Shown here: positions 25,432-33,278 of the stretch, in pieces | Layout of the letters: each line of letters starts with the position of its first letter | Position numbering within the stretch: position 1 is the first letter of the stretch | Assembly: GCF_019428685.1 (NCBI RefSeq) | Contig: NZ_CP080095.1 | Location: forward strand, 1,674,001-1,738,000 | Length of the DNA stretch: 64,000 nucleotides | Direction of reading: 5' to 3' | Source of the DNA: Paraburkholderia edwinii | GTDB taxonomy: Bacteria; Pseudomonadota; Gammaproteobacteria; Burkholderiales; Burkholderiaceae | Translations under genes and position numbers: made by a program | Notes under the pieces: generated by a model | Seen by the model: the letters and a program-made list of their open reading frames with translations, nothing else | The model's database searches: none | Told to the model about the DNA's origin: nothing

Positions 25432-25638
25432 ATGGACTTTGTGTCGCTTCCCGACCTGCGCCGTGTTGTGCGCGGCTTCGACCTTCGTATCGACGCGGCT
25501 CGCGCAATCTCGCACATCGAGCTTGCCAAGGCCAACGGCTCGACGGACCTGCAACCCGCGACTGATCTTCGCAACTTCTTCAACGCATGCGCTGCTGCGT
25601 GCGACGCAGTGATCGGCGACGAGGGTGGAGGCGCGTAA
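25432..25638 (+). CDS. Hypothetical phage protein between terminase and endolysin (68 aa)
   Basis: A small protein (MDFVSLPDLRRVVRGFDLRIDAARAISHIELAKANG...) that is helical, with no membrane segment, signal peptide or motif that I recognise. It begins 2 bases after the terminase stop with GAGGT seven bases before ATG, and its stop shares bases with the endolysin start (TAATG). This tight packing and the normal phage codon use argue that it is real. No function can be given. Confidence 0.6.
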   Translation: MDFVSLPDLRRVVRGFDLRIDAARAISHIELAKANGSTDLQPATDLRNFFNACAAACDAVIGDEGGGA

Positions 25639-26105
25639 TGGCTCGTGTCAGCCCGCGCATCATCGCTGCGGCGCTGGCGGTCGTCATCCCCTTCACCATC
25701 GGCTTCGAGGGCACCAAGCAGGTCGCCTATCGTGACCCGGTTGGAATCGCTACCGCATGCACCGGCCACACCGGACCGGACGTGCGGGTAGGGCAGGTCT
25801 ACACGACCGAGCAATGCACGCAGCTTCTCAACGCCGACGAGCGCGCCGCGATGGATGCGGTGCTCGCTCTCACTACCGGCCCGATCAACGCCAACGAACT
25901 AGCCGCACTCACTGACTTCACGTTCAACGTGGGGCGTGGCGCGCTGGCTGGCTCGACACTACGTCAGAAGTTCAACGCGGGCGATCATCGCGGCGCGTGT
26001 GAGGAACTGAAGAAGTGGGTGTACGCGAAGGTGAAGGGCAAGGCCGTGAAGATGAATGGCCTCGTCAAGCGACGGCAGGCCGAATACGAGGTATGCACCC
26101 GATGA
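25638..26105 (+). CDS. SAR endolysin (T4-type lysozyme, GH24)
   Basis: The protein has 155 residues. The N-terminal hydrophobic segment RIIAAALAVVIPFTIG is weakly hydrophobic and rich in Ala/Gly, as in signal-anchor-release endolysins, which are exported by Sec and refold when the membrane is depolarised. Directly behind it is the GH24 triad with exact spacing: Glu24, Asp33 and Thr39 (ExxxxxxxxDxxxxxT). LTDFTFNVGRGALAGSTL is the conserved second part of these lysozymes. It cleaves the sugar backbone of peptidoglycan. phiKMV also uses a SAR endolysin. The stop overlaps the Rz start (ATGA). Confidence 0.92.
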   Translation: MARVSPRIIAAALAVVIPFTIGFEGTKQVAYRDPVGIATACTGHTGPDVRVGQVYTTEQCTQLLNADERAAMDAVLALTTGPINANELAALTDFTFNVGRGALAGSTLRQKFNAGDHRGACEELKKWVYAKVKGKAVKMNGLVKRRQAEYEVCTR

Positions 26106-26470
26106 CCCCGACGCAGATTCTAGAACGCATCATCGCCGCGCTGTTGGGCCTGCTCGTTGTAGTGGGCCTCGGCTTCGCGGTGTACATCGAGCACGAGCGA
26201 GCAGACAAGGCCGAAGAAAAGGTCGTCTCACTGTCGGCTTCGCTCGCGGCATCACAGGCAGCACTCGACGCGTTCAAGACGGCCCAAGCCGCAACGCAAG
26301 CTCGTGCGGCCACGAACCAGAAGAAGGTGGACAATGCGCTCGCCGCGAACCCTGATTGGACTCGCACTCCTGTGCCTGACGACGTGTTTAACAGCCTGTT
26401 CGGCAACCGTCCCAATGCAGCCGCCGCAAGCGCTGCTTCAGACGTGCAAGGAACCGGGCCAACCAAGTGA
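26102..26470 (+). CDS. Rz-like i-spanin
   Basis: The protein has 122 residues with an N-terminal membrane anchor (RIIAALLGLLVVVGLGFAVYIE, about residues 9-30) followed by a coiled-coil periplasmic domain rich in Ala, Gln and Lys (EKVVSLSASLAASQAALDAF...). This is the usual layout of Rz inner-membrane spanins, which pair with Rz1 to fuse inner and outer membranes at the end of lysis. It starts by ATGA overlap with the endolysin gene and contains the start of Rz1 in another frame. Confidence 0.85.
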   Translation: MTPTQILERIIAALLGLLVVVGLGFAVYIEHERADKAEEKVVSLSASLAASQAALDAFKTAQAATQARAATNQKKVDNALAANPDWTRTPVPDDVFNSLFGNRPNAAAASAASDVQGTGPTK

Positions 26471-26582
26471 GCACACGCTGGGCGGATTGGTGCAGTCGAT
26501 CCATGACTACCAGACCGCGCTCGACAACTGCAACGATCAGCTAACCGGCCTCCGCGCTTTCTACAGCGAGGGGTCCAAATGA
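26334..26582 (+). CDS. Rz1-like o-spanin lipoprotein (overlaps Rz in another frame)
   Basis: The protein has 82 residues. It has a lipoprotein signal (TLIGLALLCLTTCLTAC) with lipobox LTAC and Cys22, then a Pro/Gln-containing mature part (SATVPMQPPQALLQTCKEPGQ). It begins inside the Rz gene in a different frame and continues 112 bases beyond it, a common embedded/overlapping Rz/Rz1 design. It is anchored in the outer membrane and binds Rz across the periplasm. An upstream in-frame ATG at 26304 exists, but would place ten charged residues before the signal peptide. Confidence 0.82.
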   Translation: MRSPRTLIGLALLCLTTCLTACSATVPMQPPQALLQTCKEPGQPSEHTLGGLVQSIHDYQTALDNCNDQLTGLRAFYSEGSK

Positions 26583-26914
26583 AGCGAACGATCACAGTTC
26601 CGCCGTACGGTGTGAAGGTGACGTTCACCGATAAACCTAAGACCTATGGCGTGCTCCGTGATACGGAGGCACCGGTCGGGGCGGCGGGGATGTGTGGTCA
26701 CGACGGCTACGGCAACTTCGTGGTCGGAGTGTTCGACCGCAAGCCATCGACACTGGTGCACGAGTGCGTGCACGCCAGCATCATGATTCTCGGGATGGTC
26801 GGTATCGACGTACGCAATGACAACGGCGAAGCAATGGCCTACCTGACCGATTGGCTATGGTCATCGGGCCAATGCCTCTGCGACGCGAATACAGAGCCTA
26901 CAGCGGGACAGTAG
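26579..26914 (+). CDS. Small HExxH (zincin-like) phage protein after the lysis genes
   Basis: The protein has 111 residues. It has HECVH at 61-65 and a Glu at position 84 in NDNGEAMAYLTDWLW, the arrangement of a minimal zinc metallopeptidase (HExxH plus a downstream Glu). There is no signal peptide. The start overlaps the Rz1 stop (ATGA), so it belongs to the lysis operon. It is the last rightward phage gene before the integrase. Small proteins of this type are seen near the lysis or tail genes of some proteobacterial phages, but I know of no established function. The substrate is unknown and activity unproven. Confidence 0.65.
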   Translation: MKRTITVPPYGVKVTFTDKPKTYGVLRDTEAPVGAAGMCGHDGYGNFVVGVFDRKPSTLVHECVHASIMILGMVGIDVRNDNGEAMAYLTDWLWSSGQCLCDANTEPTAGQ

Positions 26915-26962
26915 ACGGCAGGGTACACAACCCTATGCCCAATCTACGCAAGCCCGCTGTAG
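26898..26962. repeat. Inverted repeat and nested hairpin at the end of the late genes
   Basis: CTACAGCGGG (26898-26907) and CCCGCTGTAG (26953-26962) are perfect 10-bp inverted copies. The right arm also takes part in a smaller stem, AAGCCC/GGGCTT around GCTGTA, just after the last late gene and before the end of the convergent integrase gene. It probably acts as a bidirectional terminator. Confidence 0.5.
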
Positions 26963-26965
26963 GGC

Positions 26966-27988
26966 TTAATTAAGCTTCGCAGCCAGTTTCTCGGCGGCGC
27001 TGACGTGTACGTACCGTTCGAGAGAGGAAAGAGTCCTGTGCCCGGTGATCGATTTCACCTCGGCGATGGTCAGTCCCTTTTCGAACAGCCGCGACGTGGC
27101 CTCATGCCGCAGGTCGTGGAAGTGCAGGTCTTCGATGGCGGCGCGTTCGGTCGTACGGATGAACGCACGCTTCACTGCCTCGGTAGTGAGTTCGGGGAAC
27201 ACCCGGCCCTTGACGTGATTCTCTGCGCCTAGGTCCGCAAGCACCTGACACGCGACGTTGGACAGCGGGATCACCCGGTTCTGTCCGTTCTTGATGTGGT
27301 AGTCCTTTGACATGACGAGTTGGATTCGCCGTCTCTTGATGTCAACGTATTCCCATTTCAGATTCACTAGCTCGGCCTGCCGCATCGCGGTCTCAAGGGC
27401 GAGGATGATGATTTGCCTCATGTACCCGCCACGCGTTTGCTTGGCCGATTGCATCAGCCGCTCCTCCTCACCGGGCCGCAGTCGCCGCTCGCGGTGAGGT
27501 GCGCTCTTGGGTCGCTCAATGGCGTGCACCGGGTTCTCGATCAACTCGATGCCCCACTCGGCGCGGCCCTTCTCGATCACATGGCCGATCAGGTTCAGTT
27601 CGCGATTCACCGTCGAGCCTGAGACCTCTTTGAGCCGCTGGTCACGCCAATGCGCGATCACCGACTTCGTGAGGTTGATCGGGCTGTACTTTGCCAGTTC
27701 GGATTCGATCAGGACGTTGAGCCGTATGGACTCGATGTCACCGCCTTGCTTATTGGGCGACACCTTGTCGCGGTACGTCTCGAACAGTTCCTTCATCGTG
27801 ACGGCGGCGGCGAGCTTGGTCGAGCGGAAGTTGCCCTTGCGCATCGCTTCTTCGACGGCGTGCGCCCATTGCTCGGCTTCTTTCTTGGTGGGGAAGGTGC
27901 GTGATTGGGCCGGAAATCCGACCTTGCGAATCTTGGCCTGCCACGTAGGTTTGCCCTCGTGGTCGCTACGCTCTGCGATGGTAGCCAT
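26966..27988 (-). CDS. Tyrosine-type phage integrase
   Basis: The protein has 340 residues. An N-terminal arm/core-binding region (WQAKIRKVGFPAQSRTFPTKKEAEQWA, then the SAM-like domain) precedes the catalytic domain. The active-site residues are visible: Arg203 (ETAMRQAEL), His291 and Arg294 (HDLRH), His317 (TGHRT) and the nucleophile Tyr326 (LERYVH). It would catalyse integration and excision at the tRNA-Val next to it. It is transcribed against the late genes from its own promoter at 28025-28053. Presence of an integrase in a T7-type genome marks this as a temperate relative. Confidence 0.95.
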   Translation of the reverse strand: MATIAERSDHEGKPTWQAKIRKVGFPAQSRTFPTKKEAEQWAHAVEEAMRKGNFRSTKLAAAVTMKELFETYRDKVSPNKQGGDIESIRLNVLIESELAKYSPINLTKSVIAHWRDQRLKEVSGSTVNRELNLIGHVIEKGRAEWGIELIENPVHAIERPKSAPHRERRLRPGEEERLMQSAKQTRGGYMRQIIILALETAMRQAELVNLKWEYVDIKRRRIQLVMSKDYHIKNGQNRVIPLSNVACQVLADLGAENHVKGRVFPELTTEAVKRAFIRTTERAAIEDLHFHDLRHEATSRLFEKGLTIAEVKSITGHRTLSSLERYVHVSAAEKLAAKLN

Positions 27989-27994
27989 GTTGAA

Positions 27995-28069
27995 GTGTCC
28001 CGTAGTTGTCCCGTTGGAGTTTCCACACTAGCACGGGACAGGCTATGTGTCAACTTTCCAACGGGACAC
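27995..28069 (-). promoter_or_regulatory. Integrase promoter with four TGTCCCGT operator-like repeats
   Basis: Reading toward the integrase, TTGACA (28048-28053 complement), a 17-base spacer and TAGTGT (28025-28030 complement) form a good sigma70-type promoter. TGTCCCGT occurs four times: 27996-28003 and 28007-28014 on the plus strand, 28033-28040 and 28061-28068 on the minus strand. One copy lies in the spacer, one before the -35, two in the leader. GTCCCGTTGGA (28008-28018) and TCCAACGGGAC (28057-28067) are an 11-bp perfect inverted pair. Likely sites for a repressor, the integrase or an excisionase. Confidence 0.7.
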
Positions 28070-28095
28070 CGCCTTGCTGGGCGGGCCTACGAAAC

Positions 28096-28170
28096 TGGTG
28101 GGTGGTAAGGAGATCGAATCCCTGACCCCTGCCGTGTGAAGGCAGTGCTCTACCGCTGAGCTAACCACCC
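28096..28170 (-). tRNA. tRNA-Val (CAC), probable prophage attachment site
   Basis: Read on the minus strand, the sequence folds as a tRNA: acceptor stem GGGTGGT/ACCACCC, D-arm GCTCAGCGGTAGAGC, anticodon arm CTGCC-TTCACAC-GGCAG with anticodon CAC, variable loop, T-arm AGGGA-TTCGATC-TCCTT, discriminator A and encoded CCA. Its 3' end faces the integrase 107 bases away, the classical arrangement for tRNA-targeted integration. The gene is intact, so the phage copy of the 3' end must restore it. It lies downstream of dnaQ. Confidence 0.93.
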
Positions 28171-28218
28171 GAAGAGCTGTGCATTATGTCAGAGCTTCAT
28201 GGCTCCGTAAAGGGTTTT

Positions 28219-28980
28219 TTAAGCGCTCTGCGCGTCCGCATGCGCGGCAACAGCGGCGTCCGCGGGCGGCGCGGGTTCGATGCGCCAGACGCTCACACCC
28301 TTCATTGCTTTGTCGAGATCGTTCAGTACCGCTTCGTGCGCGGCCAGTTCGTCGTCGGTGGCCGCGAGCACCGGCAACTCGAGCGCCTCGAGCACGACGC
28401 CGGTCGTCAGCGCCGCGCCGGCTGCCGCCGTATCGCCGATCATGTCGATGACGAGGCTTTCCTGGCCGCGCGTCATCGCGAGATACACCTCGGCGAGCAA
28501 TTCCGAGTCGAGCAGGGCGCCGTGCAGCGTGCGGTGCGCATTGCTGATGCCGAAGCGGTCGCATAACGCGTCGAGCGAGTTGCGCTTGCCGGGGAACATC
28601 GTCTTCGCCTGCACGAGCGTATCGATGATGCCGGTGCCGCAGTGATCGCAGAAGCCCGGCAGTCCGAGCAGCGAAAACTCGGCATCGAGAAACGCGATGT
28701 CGAACGGCGCGTTGTGAATGATGAGCTCGGCGCCTTTGACGAAGTCGACGATCGCATCGGCCACTTCCGCGAACTTCGGCTTGTCGCTCAAAAACTCGGT
28801 CGTGAGGCCGTGCACCGCGAGCGCGCCCGGATCGCTATCGCGCTCAGGGTTGACGTAGAAGTGCAGATTGTTGCCGGTGAGCCGCCGGTTCAGCAGCTCG
28901 ACGCAGCCGATTTCGATGATGCGGTCGCCGCTCTTCGCATTGAGGCCGGTTGTTTCGGTATCGAGGATGATCTGACGCAT
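28219..28980 (-). CDS. dnaQ: DNA polymerase III epsilon subunit (proofreading exonuclease)
   Basis: The protein has 253 residues (E. coli DnaQ 243). Exo motif I is ILDTETTGL with Asp7 and Glu9; exo II is LIIHNAPFDIAFLD; exo III is HRTLHGALLDSELLAEVY, the DEDDh type. The C-terminal part, Ala-rich and disordered, corresponds to the segment that binds the polymerase subunit. It removes misincorporated nucleotides during replication. It is the last protein gene of a minus-strand group with rnhA and a methyltransferase and is followed by tRNA-Val. Confidence 0.95.
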   Translation of the reverse strand: MRQIILDTETTGLNAKSGDRIIEIGCVELLNRRLTGNNLHFYVNPERDSDPGALAVHGLTTEFLSDKPKFAEVADAIVDFVKGAELIIHNAPFDIAFLDAEFSLLGLPGFCDHCGTGIIDTLVQAKTMFPGKRNSLDALCDRFGISNAHRTLHGALLDSELLAEVYLAMTRGQESLVIDMIGDTAAAGAALTTGVVLEALELPVLAATDDELAAHEAVLNDLDKAMKGVSVWRIEPAPPADAAVAAHADAQSA

Positions 28981-29010
28981 GTCGGAATAGGCGGTGTAGG
29001 CGGTTGTTCT

Positions 29011-29457
29011 TTACAGGTCGGCGAGCGCGGCCACGCCGCGATTCGCCAGCGCATCGGCACGCTCGTTTTCCGGATGCCCCGCATGGCCCTTCACCCAGCG
29101 CCATTCGAGCTGGTGTTGCACGACGAGCGCATCGAGCCGTTTCCAGAGATCCGCGTTCTTCACAGGCGTCTTCGCGGCCGTCATCCAGTTCTTCTTCTTC
29201 CAGCCGTGAATCCATTCGCTGATGCCTTTCTGCACGTACTGCGAGTCGGTGTGCACGATCGCCTTGCATGGGCGCTTCAAGGCTTCGAGCGCGGCGATCA
29301 CCGCCATCAGTTCCATCCGGTTGTTGGTGGTGTTCGCTTCGCCGCCGAACAGTTCTTTTTCCTGTTCGCCGAAGCGCAGGATGGCGCCCCAGCCGCCGGG
29401 GCCCGGATTGCCCTTGCAGGCGCCGTCGGTGAAAATTTCGATCAGATCAGATGTCAT
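29011..29457 (-). CDS. rnhA: Ribonuclease HI
   Basis: The protein has 148 residues (E. coli 155). It begins with [21 protein letters not shown], the motif with the first catalytic Asp and the conserved GNPG loop. [15 protein letters not shown] holds the catalytic Glu, HTDSQYV the second Asp and ENERADALA the last Asp. The basic protrusion ([17 protein letters not shown]) is present. It degrades RNA in RNA-DNA hybrids. Its start overlaps the end of the upstream methyltransferase gene by 11 bases, and dnaQ follows, an order usual in beta-proteobacteria. Confidence 0.96.
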   Translation of the reverse strand: MTSDLIEIFTDGACKGNPGPGGWGAILRFGEQEKELFGGEANTTNNRMELMAVIAALEALKRPCKAIVHTDSQYVQKGISEWIHGWKKKNWMTAAKTPVKNADLWKRLDALVVQHQLEWRWVKGHAGHPENERADALANRGVAALADL

Positions 29458-30265
29458 TGTTGTTGCGTGTATTGGGCGTGGCAGCCGGTGCGAGGCCGGG
29501 GGCGAGCACGGGTTTTTTGACCTTGACTGTGCCGACGAGGCGCATGGCGCGCACGCGCTTGATCGCCGTCACCATGTACGAGGCGCCGAAAATCGGCCAC
29601 CAGCGGTCGCCCGCGGCTTCCATGAACGCGTAGCGGTTGAGCCACACGTCGCTGACGAGGGGCGGACGATAGCAGCCGAAGCGTCCGCGATCAAGGTCGA
29701 AGCCTAACAGCTTGATCCAGTCCTTGAGGCGCGTGAAGGCAATCAGGTCGTGCGCGGCGGGCACGAAAGGGCGCCCCGTCATCTTGCCGACCGATTGCCG
29801 TGCGCCCCATAGCGACAACGAATTGAAGCCGAGAATGATGAGCTGGCCCTCGGGCATCAGCACGCGTTCGGCTTCACGCAGCAGCCGGTGCGGGTCGCTC
29901 GTGAATTCGAGCGTGTGCGGCATCACGATCAGGTCGACGCTTTGCGCTTCGAACGGCAGATCGAGCAGATCGCACCACACGGTGCTGCGTGCAGGCGGCG
30001 AGTGGCGGCCGGGCAAGCCGCCCGCCTGGCCGTCGGGCAGCAGATACGGCGCGCTCGAGCCGCTCGCCGCGTCGAGCACGAGACCGCGCCCCGGCATGCG
30101 GTTTTCACGCAGCGCGTCGAGTTGCGGCAGGCCGAGTTGCAGCGCGTGAAAGCCGAACACGTCCGACACGACCCGGTCGAGCTGCGCCTGCTCCCACTGC
30201 AGCACGTAGCGGCCGGGCGGCGAGTCCGTCCAGGCGGGCCAGTCTATAATCGATCGGTCAGACAT
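29447..30265 (-). CDS. Class I SAM-dependent methyltransferase
   Basis: The protein has 272 residues from the ATG at 30265, chosen because a further upstream start would lie inside the divergent gloB gene. A Rossmann-type SAM fold is indicated by [18 protein letters not shown] (motif I), [53 protein letters not shown] (Methyltransf_11 type). The C-terminus is basic ([22 protein letters not shown]). The substrate cannot be read. The gene stands directly before rnhA-dnaQ and diverges from gloB with only 18 bases between starts, so their promoters overlap. Confidence 0.88.
   Translation of the reverse strand: MSDRSIIDWPAWTDSPPGRYVLQWEQAQLDRVVSDVFGFHALQLGLPQLDALRENRMPGRGLVLDAASGSSAPYLLPDGQAGGLPGRHSPPARSTVWCDLLDLPFEAQSVDLIVMPHTLEFTSDPHRLLREAERVLMPEGQLIILGFNSLSLWGARQSVGKMTGRPFVPAAHDLIAFTRLKDWIKLLGFDLDRGRFGCYRPPLVSDVWLNRYAFMEAAGDRWWPIFGASYMVTAIKRVRAMRLVGTVKVKKPVLAPGLAPAATPNTRNNNDI
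30245..30250 (+). promoter_or_regulatory. Possible -10 element for gloB
   Basis: TATAAT lies 34 bases before the gloB ATG, inside the 5' end of the divergent methyltransferase gene. No good -35 hexamer is seen at the proper spacing, so it is a weak call. Confidence 0.4.
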
Positions 30266-30283
30266 GTTAAAGATGCGTCGCCT

Positions 30284-31075
30284 ATGAATGCGCTTGAATA
30301 CGTACCCGTCCCGGCCTTCGAAGACAATTACATCTGGCTCGTATCGGACGGCCGCCATGCGGTGGCGGTCGATCCGGGTGAGGCTGCCCCGGTGCAGGCT
30401 TATCTCGCGAAGCGGGGCTGGCGGTTGAGCGCTATTTTACTCACGCACCATCATCGCGACCACGTCGGCGGGGTGGCCGATCTGCTGAAAGGCCAGGATA
30501 TACCCGTGTACGGTCCCGCGGGCGAATCGATCGAGCATCTGACCTACAGACTATCCCACGGCGACCGCGTCAGCATCGCCGAACCGGCACTCGAGTTCAA
30601 TGTGCTCGATGTACCCGGCCACACCAGCGGTCATATCGCGTATTTCCAGGCCGCGGACCCGCGCGGCACACCTCACGTGTTCTGCGGCGATACGCTGTTT
30701 GCCTGCGGCTGCGGACGCCTCTTCGAAGGCACGCCCGCGCAGATGCTCGATTCGCTCGATTCGCTTGCGGCGCTGCCCGGCGCGACCGAAGTGCATTGCG
30801 CGCACGAGTACACGCTGTCCAATATCCGTTTCGCACTCGCCTGCGAGCCCGGCAATGCCGAGCTGCAGGCCTGGCGCGACGAAGCGGCCGCGCGGCGCGC
30901 GCGCAACGTGCCGACCTTGCCCACGACGATCGCCCACGAACGCGCCGTGAATCCCTTTCTGCGCGCGGGCGAGCCGGCCGTTCAGGCCACCCTGGCCGAC
31001 GAGCTTCACGAAGCGGTGTCAGACCGTCTTACCGCGTTTACGCTAATGCGGGAATGGAAAAATCGATTCCGATAA
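30284..31075 (+). CDS. gloB: Hydroxyacylglutathione hydrolase (glyoxalase II)
   Basis: The protein has 263 residues, the standard length. It has the metallo-beta-lactamase motif LTHHHRDHVGG that binds two metal ions, then VPGHTSGHIAYF and HVFCGDTLFACGCGRLFEGTPAQML, and the C-terminal HAGH-type glutathione-binding region (CAHEYTLSNIRFALACEPGN...FLRAGEP). It hydrolyses S-lactoylglutathione to lactate and glutathione in methylglyoxal detoxification. The start MNALEYVPVPAFEDNYIWL is typical. A strong terminator follows. Confidence 0.95.
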   Translation: MNALEYVPVPAFEDNYIWLVSDGRHAVAVDPGEAAPVQAYLAKRGWRLSAILLTHHHRDHVGGVADLLKGQDIPVYGPAGESIEHLTYRLSHGDRVSIAEPALEFNVLDVPGHTSGHIAYFQAADPRGTPHVFCGDTLFACGCGRLFEGTPAQMLDSLDSLAALPGATEVHCAHEYTLSNIRFALACEPGNAELQAWRDEAAARRARNVPTLPTTIAHERAVNPFLRAGEPAVQATLADELHEAVSDRLTAFTLMREWKNRFR

Positions 31076-31135
31076 AGCACTTCGAAAAGTTCCCCTGACC
31101 CGAGCGCCTCTAAGGTAATCTTCATCTGAATCATC

Positions 31136-31172
31136 AAAAAGCCCGCCAAGTCTTAGATTTGGCGGGCTTTTT
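31136..31172 (+). terminator. Terminator after gloB
   Basis: AAAAAGCCCGCCAA pairs with TTGGCGGGCTTTTT around an 8-9 base loop. The flanking A-run and T-run allow function in both directions, but only rightward transcription reaches it here. Confidence 0.9.
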
Positions 31173-31369
31173 CACACATTTCCGATTGACGGAAACCGCG
31201 CTCTTTCGTACTATCGGCTGCAAATTCCAACCGCATTTCACTCTGCGGTTTTCAATCCGCCTTCTTAGCTCGCGTTCAGTGGGTCGTTCCGGTTGGCGGT
31301 GTTTTTCCAGCCATTCCAGCCAGCCGTTTCAGGTTGCAGTTCCAGCCTTTCCGGGAAGCCGAGACGTTC

Positions 31370-33064
31370 ATGAGATTTATCTTTAGCGCGTTGTTGGTTC
31401 TGATGCTCGCCGCGTGCGCGAGCCAGGGGCCAACGACCGTCAGTTCCAACCCCTCCAATCCCGCCACCCAGCAAGCCGTAGCCGATACCCTTCGCAAGAC
31501 CGCTTCCGCCAAAGAAACCATCAACGTCGATCAGGGGTCGGTCGATCAGCTGACGACCGCCGACAGCGATCTCTGGGGCCGCATTCGTCGCGGCTTCCAG
31601 ATGCCCGATCTGCAGAGCGATCTGGTCGACATGCAGGTCAACTGGTACGCGCAGCGTCCGGACTACGTCCAGCGCATGACCGAGCGCTCGCAGAAGTACC
31701 TCTATCACATCGTCGAAGAGCTCGAGGCGCGGCATATGCCGACCGAGCTTGCGCTGCTGCCGTTCATCGAATCGGCCTATAACCCGCAGGCGCTGTCGGT
31801 CGCGAAGGCCGCCGGCATGTGGCAGTTCGTGCCGGGCACGGGCCGCACGTACAACCTCAAGCAGAACATGTGGCAGGACGAGCGCCGCGACGTGCTCGCG
31901 TCGACGAGCGCCGCGCTTGACTACCTGTCCAAGCTGCACGATATGTTCGGCGACTGGTATCTCGCGCTCGCCGCGTATAACTGGGGCGAAGGCAATGTGC
32001 AGCGCGCGATCGCGCGCAACGAGGCGGCGGGCTTGCCAACCGACTATCAAAGCCTGCGCATGCCGATGGAAACGCGCAACTACGTGCCGAAGCTGCAGGC
32101 GGTGAAGAACATCATCGAAAACCCGCAGATGTACGGGCTCACGCTGCCGGAAATTCCGAACCACCCGTACTTCGTCACGGTCACGACGTCGCACGATATC
32201 GACGTCGATGTTGCTTCGAAACTCGCGAACATGACGCCGGAAGAGTTCCGTTCGCTGAACCCATCGTTCAAGAAGCCGGTTATTCTCGGCGCCACCCAGC
32301 CGCAGATTCTGTTGCCGTTCGACAACGCCAGCGCATTCGAACGCAATCTGAAGTCGTATAGCGGGTCGCTGTCGTCATGGACCACTTATACGGTGACCGA
32401 ACGCTCGCGTCCGGCTGCGATCGCGCAGAAAATCGGCGTCGACGCGGACACGCTGATGGAGGTCAACAAGATTCCGGCCGGCATGCGTCTGAAGCCGGGC
32501 TCGACGATCGTCGTGCCGCGTGGCGACGACGTTGATGAAGACATCAGCGCCGACGTTGCCGAAGGCGCGGTGCTCGCGATGGAGCCGGACGTTCCCGATA
32601 CGCGCAAGATGCTGATCCGCGTGCGCCGCTCGCAGTCGATGTCGTCGCTGGCGAGCCGCTATGGCGTATCGGTCGGTCAGTTGAAGGGCTGGAACCGCAC
32701 GCATCGCAACGAAGTGCGAGCCGGCCAGGTGATCGTGCTGCACGTGCCGGTCGGCAAGCGTGTGCCGACCGAGCCCGGTCCGGAGCGGCTTGCGACGGAC
32801 GTGCGCGGCGGCGGTGTGCAGAAGATCAGTGCGCGCGTCGGCGGCAACGACAGCGCCGATGACGACAAGTCGTCGAAGAACGAGAAAAGCAGCCAGAAGA
32901 CCCGCGGCAAGTCGGGCGTCGTCAAGGCATCCGGGCATGCGGGCAAGACGGGCGGCGTGAAAAAGGTTTCGACGGCGGCCGATTCGTCCGCCGCGAAGTC
33001 GCCGAAAGCCGCGGCGCCTAGCCGCCAGAAGACCGCGGCCAACGCGAAGAAGGCCAAGAAGTAA
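31370..33064 (+). CDS. mltD: Membrane-bound lytic murein transglycosylase D-type lipoprotein
   Basis: The protein has 564 residues. The signal peptide ends in lipobox LAAC (Cys16), so it is anchored in the outer membrane. The GH23 domain holds ELALLPFIESAYNPQA with the catalytic Glu, then KAAGMWQFVPGTGRTYNL and LALAAYNWGEGNVQRAI. Two LysM repeats follow (TYTVTERSRPAAIAQKIGVDADTLMEVNKI and LIRVRRSQSMSSLASRYGVSVGQLKGWN). The last 90 residues are Lys/Ser/Ala-rich and disordered, longer than in E. coli MltD, and may bind polyanions in the wall. It cleaves peptidoglycan forming anhydro-muramic ends. The ATG at 31370 gives the lipobox its normal position. Confidence 0.93.
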   Translation: MRFIFSALLVLMLAACASQGPTTVSSNPSNPATQQAVADTLRKTASAKETINVDQGSVDQLTTADSDLWGRIRRGFQMPDLQSDLVDMQVNWYAQRPDYVQRMTERSQKYLYHIVEELEARHMPTELALLPFIESAYNPQALSVAKAAGMWQFVPGTGRTYNLKQNMWQDERRDVLASTSAALDYLSKLHDMFGDWYLALAAYNWGEGNVQRAIARNEAAGLPTDYQSLRMPMETRNYVPKLQAVKNIIENPQMYGLTLPEIPNHPYFVTVTTSHDIDVDVASKLANMTPEEFRSLNPSFKKPVILGATQPQILLPFDNASAFERNLKSYSGSLSSWTTYTVTERSRPAAIAQKIGVDADTLMEVNKIPAGMRLKPGSTIVVPRGDDVDEDISADVAEGAVLAMEPDVPDTRKMLIRVRRSQSMSSLASRYGVSVGQLKGWNRTHRNEVRAGQVIVLHVPVGKRVPTEPGPERLATDVRGGGVQKISARVGGNDSADDDKSSKNEKSSQKTRGKSGVVKASGHAGKTGGVKKVSTAADSSAAKSPKAAAPSRQKTAANAKKAKK

Positions 33065-33151
33065 CCACAACAGGCGGTATGCCGAGGATGTCGAAACATG
33101 CGCTGCGGGGGCAGCGCATGCAGTGCGCTCCGATACGCCTCGTTTGTTTAG

Positions 33152-33183
33152 CGCCGCCACTTCTGTGGCGGCGTTTTCGTTTA
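33152..33183 (+). terminator. Terminator after mltD
   Basis: CGCCGCCAC (33152-33160) and GTGGCGGCG (33165-33173) form a 9-bp stem with a 4-base loop and are followed by TTTTCGTTT. Confidence 0.85.
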
Positions 33184-33278
33184 AGCGCGCTTTTCACAAA
33201 TCATTTAATGTTCTGGCTCCGGCCGCGGATGCCCCTTTTTAGGGCAAGGCCGCTTTGTCCATTGTTTGCATAGCGCCA

